Assembly: GCA_945906915.1 (NCBI GenBank)
Contig: CAMDSI010000099.1
Span: 1-7,616, forward strand
Direction: 5' to 3'
Source of the DNA: Spirosoma fluviale
Lineage (GTDB): Bacteria > Bacteroidota > Bacteroidia > Cytophagales > Spirosomataceae
DNA length: 7,616 bases
Shown one piece after another: positions 1-5,727 of this stretch. Made by a program: the position numbers and the translations under genes. Numbering within the stretch: the first letter of the stretch is position 1; each line of letters starts with the position of its first letter. Below the pieces are notes generated by a model, which searched no databases, was not told where the DNA came from, and worked only from the letters and a program-made list of their open reading frames with translations.

Positions 1-119
1 AAATACCCTTGAAAAGCTAGTGTCGAACCTATGGCATCCGAATCCGGATTGAAATGGGCGGTGATCACGACTTTTGTGCCGGGAATTAGCTGGGATTTTA
101 ACTCAGAGATGGAGGTCAT
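1..119 (-). CDS. DHH-family phosphoesterase, NrnA-like (5' part only)
   Basis: Only the first 39 codons are in the window; the gene continues beyond base 1. Reading from the ATG at 119 on the minus strand, residues 17-32 read VVITAHFNPDSDAIGS. This is the N-terminal metal-binding signature of DHH phosphoesterases (His22, Asp26 and Asp28 here), in the form seen in bifunctional oligoribonuclease/pAp phosphatases (NrnA). Known members degrade short oligoribonucleotides and dephosphorylate 3'-phosphoadenosine 5'-phosphate in the cytoplasm, using Mn2+-type metal centres. The ATG is chosen because it gives the usual short lead of about 15-20 residues before the first strand. The gene is divergent from ndk, and both belong to nucleotide metabolism. 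DHH family membership is fairly sure from the motif; the exact substrate (oligoRNA, pAp or a cyclic dinucleotide) cannot be decided from this fragment. Confidence 0.82.
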   Translation of the reverse strand, partial: MTSISELKSQLIPGTKVVITAHFNPDSDAIGSTLAFQGY

Positions 120-142
120 AAAATGGTTTTGCCAGAAATAAA

Positions 143-174
143 TTTGGGCGAACGCAAAGTTAAAGATAAATTTG
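143..174 (+). promoter_or_regulatory. ndk promoter (TTTG-N20-TAAATTTG)
   Basis: TTTG at 143-146 is followed after 20 bp by TAAATTTG at 167-174, matching the Bacteroidota sigma-ABfr-type consensus (-33 TTTG, -7 TAnnTTTG) in both halves and in spacing. Transcription would start near 178-181, leaving a leader of only about 10 nt before the ATG at 190. The preceding TTTG at 143-146 is itself the end of another TAAATTTG (139-146), which has no -33 partner at the right distance. Confidence 0.6.
155..162 (-). promoter_or_regulatory. -7 promoter element for the DHH phosphoesterase gene
   Basis: On the minus strand this reads TAACTTTG, a full match to the Bacteroidota -7 consensus TAnnTTTG, 35 bp before the ATG at 119. 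It would give a leader of roughly 30 nt. No TTTG or TTG lies at the expected distance upstream, so only half of the promoter is recognisable. It lies between the two halves of the opposing ndk promoter, so the two promoters share DNA. Confidence 0.45.
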
Positions 175-189
175 TTGAAAATTATACCC

Positions 190-600
190 ATGTCAACAAA
201 TAGAACTTTTACCATGATTAAGCCGGATGCTGTTGCAGAAGGTCACACTGGTGCTATCATTCAACAGATTGAGAAAGCCGGTTACAAAATTATAGCTCTC
301 ACTAAATTGCAGATGAGTCCAGCGCAAGCAGCCGAATTTTATGCGGTACATCAAGCGCGTCCTTTTTTCCAAAGCCTATGCGACTTCATGACGATGGGAG
401 AAATCATTCCGATGATTTTGGAGAAAGAAAATGCAGTGGAGGATTTCCGCAAATTGATCGGTTCGACAAATCCGGCGGATGCTGCGGAAGGGACTATTCG
501 GAAAAATTTTGCCAAATCCATTGAGGCAAATGCCATCCACGGATCCGATTCAGATGAAAATGCGGCCATCGAAGGCGCATTCTTCTTCCCAGGAGTCTAA
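190..600 (+). CDS. ndk: Nucleoside diphosphate kinase
   Basis: The product (136 aa) transfers the terminal phosphate from a nucleoside triphosphate (usually ATP) to other (d)NDPs through a phospho-histidine, balancing NTP and dNTP pools in the cytoplasm. The active-site signature NAIHGSDS contains catalytic His117, the same number as in the E. coli enzyme. Other hallmarks are the N-terminal RTFTMIKPDAV with Lys11, YAVHQARPFF (Tyr51, His54, Arg58) and the GTIRKNF segment around Arg104. Length is normal for bacterial Ndk. The reading frame is open from 172 (TTG), but that codon lies inside the likely promoter, and homologues begin at the MSTNRTF equivalent, so ATG 190 is the start. There is no Shine-Dalgarno sequence, only an A/T-rich stretch, as usual in this phylum. 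The gene ends 3 bp from the stop of the convergent glycosyltransferase gene. Confidence 0.97.
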   Translation: MSTNRTFTMIKPDAVAEGHTGAIIQQIEKAGYKIIALTKLQMSPAQAAEFYAVHQARPFFQSLCDFMTMGEIIPMILEKENAVEDFRKLIGSTNPADAAEGTIRKNFAKSIEANAIHGSDSDENAAIEGAFFFPGV

Positions 601-603
601 AAA

Positions 604-2217
604 TTAGCGGTGTTTGTAGAAGAGAAATCCGTTCTCTTCTTTAAGGAAGATCAGGTTAGGGTGATACTTAAACCGGTCTTCTGCATCCGCTTTCATAATA
701 AAAAAAGCAGGTCTATCCAGTTTCTTTGCGGCTAAAAGCACATCGCCAGCGGGTGTCCCTGTGGGCTTTTGGAAATATAATAAATGGGCATAGGACTTAA
801 ATCCGACAGGTTCGATGTATACTTTTTGTCCTGCTTTCGCGATGTAAAAATCAATCACGGTTCCCTGGGTATAGCCCTCAATTTTAGGAACCACCACCGC
901 CATATAGGTCATAATAACGATAATCGACGCGGACATCAGCGAATGCAATTTCTTCGTGAACAAAAAATAGATCACCGAAATACCGTAAACCACCCCGATT
1001 AAAAACTCCCATCCCGCCCAATAAACAGGCGCCTGCAAATTGCCTTGCACAAAAACATCTTTGATGTAAGGAATGATGGCGCCCGCATTTTGGCCTATTA
1101 AAGGAACGGCCGTCAAAACCACCGCCAATAGCAGCCCAACCACTCCCATAGCGGTCATATTCTTCCAATTCCACCGGTATCCTTCCCATTGCCATTCCTG
1201 AATAACAAGTGCAGAAAAATAAGTCAACGGAATCCAGCACATCGAAGAATAGTGTACAATTTTCGTCTTCACGATGCTAAATAGAATCAGCACCACAAAA
1301 AACAACACTTTCATCCAGTTCGAGAAATCTAACTCCTCTCGCTTCCATCTAAACAAACGTGCCCCTGCCCAAATCGAGACAGGAAAGCAGCCAATCAACA
1401 ACACAACAAAATGGTAATAGAAAGGCTGTCCGTGTCCGGCATCCCCCGTCGTCATCAAGCGAACTTGGTAGGTGAAAAAATCCTCAATAATCTGCCAGCC
1501 AAATTTATAAGCTATCAGTCCATACCAGGCAGCGAAAAATAAAACAGAGATCAAACCTGCTACGACCGCTCCTGTGAATAAACGAGTTGTTACAAGCGAT
1601 CGATAAAATAATCCCACCGATAACAGCGTCAAAGCCCAAAGTAAAAGTGCAGCGGGACCTTTAGTCAACAACGCTAAACCAATGGCTATACCAGCTAAAA
1701 TCACATTTTGAAAGCGGCTAGAATCCTTAAAAAACTCAGCGAAAAAATAAACGCCCAGAAAAATTAACAGATTAAAAAGCGGATCAATAATCCCCGAACT
1801 CGCGTACACATGCGGGGTAATCGCCACTAAATAGGAGAAGGCCCAAAGATGACCAAAATTCTCATTCCAAGTCTTCTTTCCAATGGCATACAGCGTGCAA
1901 AGCGTCGCAATGCCAATTACTGCATTGGGAAAACGGGCCGCAAATTCCATCGAAATGTCGGATTGGCCTGAAAAAGAATCAAAGGCCAGGAAGCTCAAAG
2001 CCTGCAACCACAAGAACAAAGGGGGCTTCTCCCAGAAGGGCTGAAAGTTGATTTGGACGCTAAAAAAATCCCCCGTCACAATCATCTCCCGGGCCGATTC
2101 TGCAAAATTCACCTCATCCCAATCGAATAAATGTGTCGATCCCAAAAAGGGAATATAGATCGCCGCACCTACGAGAACCCAGAAAAGATAAGGTTTATTT
2201 TGAAGGGCTTTTAGCAT
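604..2217 (-). CDS. ArnT/PMT-like (GT-C fold) membrane glycosyltransferase
   Basis: A 537-aa polytopic membrane protein with many hydrophobic segments (about 10-27, 98-113, 123-160, 172-205, 215-237, 265-287, 303-318, 325-340, 355-374, 402-420, 427-443) and a soluble C-terminal tail of about 90 residues. The first periplasmic loop has the acidic signature FDWDEVNFAESAREM (Asp34-Glu35), followed by EKPPLFLW at 63-70. Both are hallmarks of the ArnT/PMT superfamily, which moves sugars from polyprenyl-phosphate donors onto lipids or proteins on the outer face of the inner membrane. LTKGP at 184-188 and KTKIVHYSS at 317-325 also fit the family. ArnT in E. coli adds aminoarabinose to lipid A, but donor and acceptor here are unknown, so no gene symbol is given. 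Its ATG lies 23 bp inside the upstream phosphatase gene, implying co-transcription and translational coupling. No truncation is seen. Confidence 0.85.
   Translation of the reverse strand: MLKALQNKPYLFWVLVGAAIYIPFLGSTHLFDWDEVNFAESAREMIVTGDFFSVQINFQPFWEKPPLFLWLQALSFLAFDSFSGQSDISMEFAARFPNAVIGIATLCTLYAIGKKTWNENFGHLWAFSYLVAITPHVYASSGIIDPLFNLLIFLGVYFFAEFFKDSSRFQNVILAGIAIGLALLTKGPAALLLWALTLLSVGLFYRSLVTTRLFTGAVVAGLISVLFFAAWYGLIAYKFGWQIIEDFFTYQVRLMTTGDAGHGQPFYYHFVVLLIGCFPVSIWAGARLFRWKREELDFSNWMKVLFFVVLILFSIVKTKIVHYSSMCWIPLTYFSALVIQEWQWEGYRWNWKNMTAMGVVGLLLAVVLTAVPLIGQNAGAIIPYIKDVFVQGNLQAPVYWAGWEFLIGVVYGISVIYFLFTKKLHSLMSASIIVIMTYMAVVVPKIEGYTQGTVIDFYIAKAGQKVYIEPVGFKSYAHLLYFQKPTGTPAGDVLLAAKKLDRPAFFIMKADAEDRFKYHPNLIFLKEENGFLFYKHR
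618..640 (+). terminator. Possible ndk terminator hairpin inside the convergent gene
   Basis: AGAAGAGAA (618-626) and TTCTCTTCT (632-640) form a perfect 9-bp stem with a 5-nt loop, starting 18 nt after the ndk stop. Only a short U run follows (640-642), and the stem has few G-C pairs, so it is a weak intrinsic terminator at best. It lies within the last codons of the convergent glycosyltransferase gene, the only place available because the stops are 3 bp apart. It may equally be chance, produced by the Lys-Glu-Glu...Phe-Leu-Phe codons. Confidence 0.3.
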
Positions 2218-2812
2218 AGATCAGGGTATAAAATAAATAGGATGACGCTGTACCGATGGCTGCACCCACCAGGGTATCTACCGGAAAATGTTGAAATAAA
2301 TAGACTCTAGAATAGGCCACTCCCACGGCCAATAAACCAGCGACTAGGCCCCAGGACAAACGGCGCAGTAAGACCGCTATCCAGAAAAACATAAAAAAAG
2401 CGGCCCCCGTGTGACCGGACGGCATTGAATTGTATTCACTAATCAGCAAACCAGGTATGATATGCCATTTAACACCTGAGCTTGCAAAATAAGCCAAAGG
2501 CCGTAAGGACTCCGCAAACACGAAATGCTTCAAGCCTTGAATCAACGCAGTAGAAAAAGCATAGGAATAGACATAAGGCAAAGCGTATTCTTTTCGAAAG
2601 CGAAACAAGTAAATCAGAAACAGGATGGGCAAAACCACTTCAGCAATGGAAGTTAGTGCTTGAAAGACAAGGTCGGCAGCAGCGGAATGATTTCCGTTGA
2701 TTAATTGCAGTTGATCGAGACGCGTGAAAGAGCTTACTCCTAGCCAGCCTATCACTTCAAAAATAAAAAAGATCCCTAAAAAAGCTTTTACAGCCGGAGT
2801 CCAATGCTTCAT
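2195..2812 (-). CDS. PAP2-family membrane phosphatase
   Basis: A 205-aa integral membrane protein of the type 2 phosphatidic acid phosphatase family, with about six hydrophobic segments. All three catalytic motifs are present: Lys95...Arg104-Pro105 (spaced K-x8-RP rather than the textbook K-x6-RP), PSGH at 131-134, and S-R-x5-H-x3-D with Ser168, Arg169, His175 and Asp179. The two histidines act as nucleophile and acid/base. Family members remove phosphate from lipids such as undecaprenyl pyrophosphate, phosphatidylglycerol phosphate or lipid A, at the outer face of the inner membrane. The overlap with the following glycosyltransferase gene suggests a joint role, perhaps recycling the polyprenyl carrier or trimming a lipid phosphate before glycosylation; that is inference. 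The start at 2812 is the only good ATG; the next Met is residue 130. Confidence 0.88.
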   Translation of the reverse strand: MKHWTPAVKAFLGIFFIFEVIGWLGVSSFTRLDQLQLINGNHSAAADLVFQALTSIAEVVLPILFLIYLFRFRKEYALPYVYSYAFSTALIQGLKHFVFAESLRPLAYFASSGVKWHIIPGLLISEYNSMPSGHTGAAFFMFFWIAVLLRRLSWGLVAGLLAVGVAYSRVYLFQHFPVDTLVGAAIGTASSYLFYTLIYAKSPSK

Positions 2813-2816
2813 ATCC

Positions 2817-2824
2817 CGAAATTA
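2817..2824 (-). promoter_or_regulatory. Possible -7 element before the PAP2 phosphatase gene
   Basis: On the minus strand this reads TAATTTCG, one base from the TAnnTTTG consensus and identical to the element facing the other way at 2868-2875. It ends only 4 bp before the ATG at 2812, so if used it would give a nearly leaderless mRNA. No TTG is seen at the -33 position. It may instead be one half of an operator formed by the inverted repeat. Confidence 0.3.
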
Positions 2825-2845
2825 CGAATTTGTTATCTCCATCTA

Positions 2846-2875
2846 TTGCTGTTTTCGAATATTTTCGTAATTTCG
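2846..2875 (+). promoter_or_regulatory. Promoter of the DUF177-rpmF gene cluster
   Basis: TTG at 2846-2848 is followed after 19 bp by TAATTTCG (2868-2875), which has one mismatch to TAnnTTTG. Position and spacing fit a Bacteroidota housekeeping promoter with a start near 2880 and a leader of about 20 nt before the ATG at 2901. It is the likely main promoter for the co-directional cluster that follows. Confidence 0.45.
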
Positions 2876-2900
2876 CATTCTTTTTTACCCAAGAGTGAAA

Positions 2901-3437
2901 ATGAACGTCCTAGAAGCATACCAGATACCGATACTTTCTTTAGAGGATAAAGTATACCCGTATTCCTTCACAGGTAACGACGAGTTTTTCGCTGCTTTCG
3001 AGCAGGAATGGGTACAAAAAGGCGAATTTAACGCAAAAGTGACGTTAGATAAAGGAGCCACCATGATTCAGGTTAGACTGATCATCGAGGGTCATTTGAA
3101 ATTAATTTGCGACCGATCGAATGAGGAATTTGAATTCCCTATTCACCTAGATGAGAAGATTATCTATAAATTCTCGGATCACAATGAAGACATGGGAAAT
3201 AATTTGTTCTTACTAGACAGAAAGTCCCCTAAGTTAGATTTATCGCAAGATTTATTTGATTTCATTGCTTTGCAGGTGCCTATGAAAAAATTGCATCCGC
3301 GGTTCGTAAAACCCTTAGAAGAAGACGTAGATGGCGAGTTGATTTATACAACAGACCCGGAAGACGATAAAGCAGATCAGGAGCCAGAAATGGATCCTAG
3401 ATGGGCAGCATTAAAAAAATTAACAGATAATAATTAA
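2901..3437 (+). CDS. DUF177 (YceD-family) protein upstream of L32
   Basis: A 178-aa acidic protein of the DUF177/YceD family, which in most bacteria is encoded directly before rpmF. The family is linked to large-subunit rRNA and ribosome assembly (YceD in E. coli, and a 23S rRNA accumulation role reported for plant and bacterial members); the biochemical function is not settled. Family features are the ICDRSNEEFEFPI block near residues 70-82, LDLSQDLFDFIALQVPMKKLHPR near 113-135, and the C-terminal DPRWAALKKL. The usual CDRC is CDRS here, with one cysteine lost. The frame also allows a GTG start two codons earlier (2895); ATG 2901 is preferred because it leaves AAGAG about 5 nt upstream and ATG is far commoner. 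rpmF follows after 14 bp. Confidence 0.88.
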   Translation: MNVLEAYQIPILSLEDKVYPYSFTGNDEFFAAFEQEWVQKGEFNAKVTLDKGATMIQVRLIIEGHLKLICDRSNEEFEFPIHLDEKIIYKFSDHNEDMGNNLFLLDRKSPKLDLSQDLFDFIALQVPMKKLHPRFVKPLEEDVDGELIYTTDPEDDKADQEPEMDPRWAALKKLTDNN

Positions 3438-3451
3438 TAAATAACAATACC

Positions 3452-3643
3452 ATGGCACATCCTAAAAGAAAAATCTCTACTACTCGTCGTGATACAAGAA
3501 GAGCGCATGATTTCGGAACCCCTAAGCATTTAGGAGTAGATCCACAAACAGGCGAAACTCACCTTTATCACCGTGCTCACGTACATGAGGGAAACTTGTT
3601 CTACAAAGGAAAAATGATCGTTGAAGGATTCACGGTTAAGTAA
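3452..3643 (+). CDS. rpmF: 50S ribosomal protein L32
   Basis: A 63-aa basic protein of the bL32 family, a small component of the large ribosomal subunit. The N-terminus MAHPKRKISTTRRDTRRAH is the family signature (compare AVPKRK-x-S-x-S-R-R in E. coli), followed by a TGETHLYHRAHVHEG segment typical of Bacteroidota members. The four cysteines that bind zinc in many L32 proteins (CxxC...CxxC) are absent: there is no Cys at all, so this is a zinc-independent form. Placement between DUF177 and plsX is the conserved arrangement also seen in E. coli (yceD-rpmF-plsX-fabH). Confidence 0.96.
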   Translation: MAHPKRKISTTRRDTRRAHDFGTPKHLGVDPQTGETHLYHRAHVHEGNLFYKGKMIVEGFTVK

Positions 3644-3671
3644 TTACCTGATAGACTACAGCTTTTCTCTG

Positions 3672-3694
3672 TTTTTTCAGCAAAACTGAAAAAA
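3672..3694 (+). terminator. Hairpin between rpmF and plsX (possible attenuator)
   Basis: TTTTTTCAG (3672-3680) pairs perfectly with CTGAAAAAA (3686-3694) around a CAAAA loop, 28 nt after the rpmF stop. The U run is inside the left arm and no U tract directly follows the stem, so it is not a standard intrinsic terminator. It could stabilise the 3' end of the L32 message or partly terminate transcription before plsX. The structure itself is plain in the sequence; the role is inferred. Confidence 0.35.
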
Positions 3695-3717
3695 TCCCGT
3701 TAAAATGCTATTTTTTG

Positions 3718-3753
3718 ACTAAATTTAATACTATTTTTACCAAAAGATTTAGT
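3718..3753. repeat. 7-bp inverted repeat upstream of plsX
   Basis: ACTAAAT (3718-3724) and ATTTAGT (3747-3753) are exact inverse copies 22 bp apart, in the A/T-rich leader 16 bp before the plsX ATG. It could be an operator or RNA stem, but in DNA this A/T-rich a 7-bp match is easily chance. No complete TAnnTTTG promoter is seen in this 126-bp gap; the nearest is TATTTTTTG (3709-3717), which has one extra spacer base. Confidence 0.25.
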
Positions 3754-3769
3754 AATTAAACACAATTGA

Positions 3770-4714
3770 ATGAAAATAGCCGTTGATGTGATGGGCGGGG
3801 ATTATGCCCCAGAAGCAATAATACAAGGAATACTTTTATCGTTAACCAGTCTTTCAAACGACGACACTATACTAGCCGTAGGTCCTAAGGACACCATCGA
3901 GCAATTATTAGCGAAACACGGGTATGCTGGTAAGCAAATTACCATCATTCCTGCGGACCAAGTAATTGAAATGGGTGAACATCCGACTAAGGCATTATCT
4001 CAAAAACCCAATTCCAGCATCGGAGTTGGGTTTCATCTTTTAAAAGAAGGCAAAGCAGACGTCTTTGCTTCTGCGGGAAATACCGGCGCTATGATGGTCG
4101 GATCTTTATTTTCCGTAAAAACTATCGAAGGAATTTCTCGCCCAGCGATTGCCGGTTTCGTACCTCAAGAGGACGGCACCTATTCATTAATGTTGGATAT
4201 TGGCGCGAATGCTGATTGCAAGCCTGAGATGTTAGACCAATTTGCCCTTTTAGGCTCTGTGTATTTTGAAGCTACAACTGGAAAGAAATCTCCACGCGTG
4301 GGCTTGATGAGTATCGGAGAAGAAGAGCAAAAAGGAAATATACTTACCTTAGCGACGCACGCCCTTTTAAAAGAAAATAAGAAGATTAACTTTATTGGAA
4401 ATTTAGAGGGGAAAGACTTCTTCAAGAATAAAGCGGATGTGATTGTGACGGACGGATTTACGGGAAACATTATTTTGAAGATGGGCGAATCCCTTTACAA
4501 GATTATGAAAGACCAAGGAATCATGAATGATTTCATAGAGAATACGAATTACGAAAAATACGGCGGTAGCCCGATTATCGGGATTAATGGGAATGTGATT
4601 ATTGCGCATGGGTCTTCTAGTCCTTTGGCCATACAAAACATGATCAAATTGTGCAGATCCGTCGTAGAATCAGATGTTTGCGGAAAAATTAAAGCCGCTA
4701 TCGAGAACCAATAA
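3770..4714 (+). CDS. plsX: Phosphate acyltransferase PlsX (acyl-ACP:phosphate)
   Basis: PlsX converts acyl-ACP and inorganic phosphate to acyl-phosphate, the acyl donor for PlsY, which makes 1-acyl-glycerol-3-phosphate. It is a peripheral membrane enzyme linking fatty acid synthesis to phospholipid synthesis. The 314-aa product starts with MKIAVDVMGGDYAP, the family N-terminus. It contains the conserved blocks KEGKADVFASAGNTGAMM (about 91-108), DIGANADCKPEMLDQFA (about 142-158), and KADVIVTDGFTGNIILKMGE (about 221-240). Length is normal for Bacteroidota PlsX. The ATG is set by this universal N-terminus. fabH follows after 5 bp, so the two are surely co-transcribed; the pairing plsX-fabH is widespread in bacteria. 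Confidence 0.97.
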   Translation: MKIAVDVMGGDYAPEAIIQGILLSLTSLSNDDTILAVGPKDTIEQLLAKHGYAGKQITIIPADQVIEMGEHPTKALSQKPNSSIGVGFHLLKEGKADVFASAGNTGAMMVGSLFSVKTIEGISRPAIAGFVPQEDGTYSLMLDIGANADCKPEMLDQFALLGSVYFEATTGKKSPRVGLMSIGEEEQKGNILTLATHALLKENKKINFIGNLEGKDFFKNKADVIVTDGFTGNIILKMGESLYKIMKDQGIMNDFIENTNYEKYGGSPIIGINGNVIIAHGSSSPLAIQNMIKLCRSVVESDVCGKIKAAIENQ

Positions 4715-4719
4715 TTATT

Positions 4720-5721
4720 ATGAGCCAAAAAATAAGCGCAGCCATTACCGGAGTCGCAGGATATGTACCGGATTATGTGCTGACTAACCAAGAATTAGAA
4801 AAAATCATTGACACGAACGACGAGTGGATTACCTCGCGTACTGGCATCAAAGAAAGACGTATTTTGAAAGGCGAAGGTCTAGGAACGTCTTTTATGGGAG
4901 CTAAGGCTGTAGAGGATCTCTTGAAGAAAACCAATACCAAGCCAGAAGAAGTAGATATGGTTATCTGCGCGACGGTAACTCCCGATTATTTTTTCCCGTC
5001 AGCTTCTAACCTTATATGTAAGGCAGTAGGCATTCGTGAAACAGCGTCCTTCGACTTAGCCGCTGCTTGTTCCGGTTTCCTAAATGCTTTAGGAGCGGGA
5101 ACTGCCTTTATCGAGTCAGGTCGTTACAAGAAAATTGTAGTGGTGGGAGCAGATAAAATGTCTTCGATTGTAGATTATACGGATCGCACGACGTGTATAC
5201 TTTTTGGGGATGGCGCTGGAGCAGTTATGCTAGAGCCTAATTTCGAAGGTTTGGGAGTACAAGATTTCATCTTAAAATCAGACGGAGATGGCTGTGAAGC
5301 CTTAATGCAAAAAGGGGGCGGAAGCGCTTATCCTCCAACGATTCAATCGGTAGAAGAAAAATGGCATTATATTCGCCAGGAAGGTCAATCTGTATTTAAA
5401 TTTGCGGTGACACGTATGGCGGATGTTTCAGAAGAAATTATGAAGCGCAACCAGTTGACTGGAGATGATATTAAATACTTAGTGCCACACCAGGCGAATA
5501 AGCGTATCATTGATGCGACGGCAAGCCGCATGGGTGTAAGTGATGATAAAGTGATGTTGAATATCCAAAAATATGGAAATACAACGGCGGCGACGATTCC
5601 GCTTTGTCTTTGGGATTACGAAAACAAACTAAATAAAGGAGATAACTTGATCTTAGCAGCCTTCGGTGGAGGTTTCACCTGGGGATCAGCTTACGTTAAA
5701 TGGGCATACGACCCTAAATAA
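4720..5721 (+). CDS. fabH: 3-oxoacyl-[ACP] synthase III (KAS III)
   Basis: FabH condenses a short acyl-CoA primer (acetyl-CoA or branched acyl-CoA) with malonyl-ACP to begin type II fatty acid synthesis in the cytoplasm. The 333-aa protein has the thiolase-fold catalytic triad in order: Cys117 in DLAAACSGF, His257 in VPHQANKRI and Asn287 in YGNTTAATIPL. The N-terminal NDEWITSRTGIKERR segment (33-47) contains the Trp and Arg that contact CoA in characterised FabH, and the C-terminal FGGGFTWGSA is the usual glycine-rich end. Nothing is missing. Whether it prefers acetyl-CoA or branched primers cannot be read with confidence from sequence, though iso-branched fatty acids are common in the phylum. 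Lies 5 bp after plsX and 6 bp before efp. Confidence 0.97.
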   Translation: MSQKISAAITGVAGYVPDYVLTNQELEKIIDTNDEWITSRTGIKERRILKGEGLGTSFMGAKAVEDLLKKTNTKPEEVDMVICATVTPDYFFPSASNLICKAVGIRETASFDLAAACSGFLNALGAGTAFIESGRYKKIVVVGADKMSSIVDYTDRTTCILFGDGAGAVMLEPNFEGLGVQDFILKSDGDGCEALMQKGGGSAYPPTIQSVEEKWHYIRQEGQSVFKFAVTRMADVSEEIMKRNQLTGDDIKYLVPHQANKRIIDATASRMGVSDDKVMLNIQKYGNTTAATIPLCLWDYENKLNKGDNLILAAFGGGFTWGSAYVKWAYDPK

Positions 5722-5727
5722 ACAGAA

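Larger units (their letters stand above)
2817..2875. repeat. Perfect 12-bp inverted repeat in a divergent intergenic region
   Basis: CGAAATTACGAA at 2817-2828 is exactly repeated in inverse orientation as TTCGTAATTTCG at 2864-2875, with 35 bp between the arms. The pair nearly fills the 88-bp gap between the PAP2 gene (minus strand) and the DUF177 gene (plus strand). Each arm contains TAATTTCG pointing outward toward the adjacent gene. This may be two copies of the same promoter core, a two-site operator, or both. Confidence 0.6.

Noticed and set aside
172..189. A TTG start for ndk adding six residues.
   Set aside because: The codon lies inside the probable -7 element, and the ATG at 190 gives the N-terminus and catalytic His117 numbering typical of the family.
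123..203. A 26-codon plus-strand ORF (ATG at 123) with GGAGG at 111-115 just upstream, overlapping the ndk start.
   Set aside because: The GGAGG is the complement of Thr-Ser codons in the DHH gene, Bacteroidota rarely use Shine-Dalgarno sequences, the ORF starts upstream of the likely ndk promoter, and the peptide resembles nothing known to me.
784..1240. Open frames on both strands inside the glycosyltransferase gene (784-1002 plus, 884-1240 minus).
   Set aside because: They lie wholly within a well-supported membrane-protein gene in other frames and show no domain-like sequence.
3718..3753. A FapR operator upstream of plsX.
   Set aside because: The inverted repeat has 22-bp spacing and does not match the compact FapR site, and FapR is a Firmicutes regulator; kept only as an unassigned repeat.
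4180..4791. Three overlapping minus-strand frames opposite plsX and the fabH start.
   Set aside because: Antisense shadows of strongly supported genes, with no recognisable protein features.
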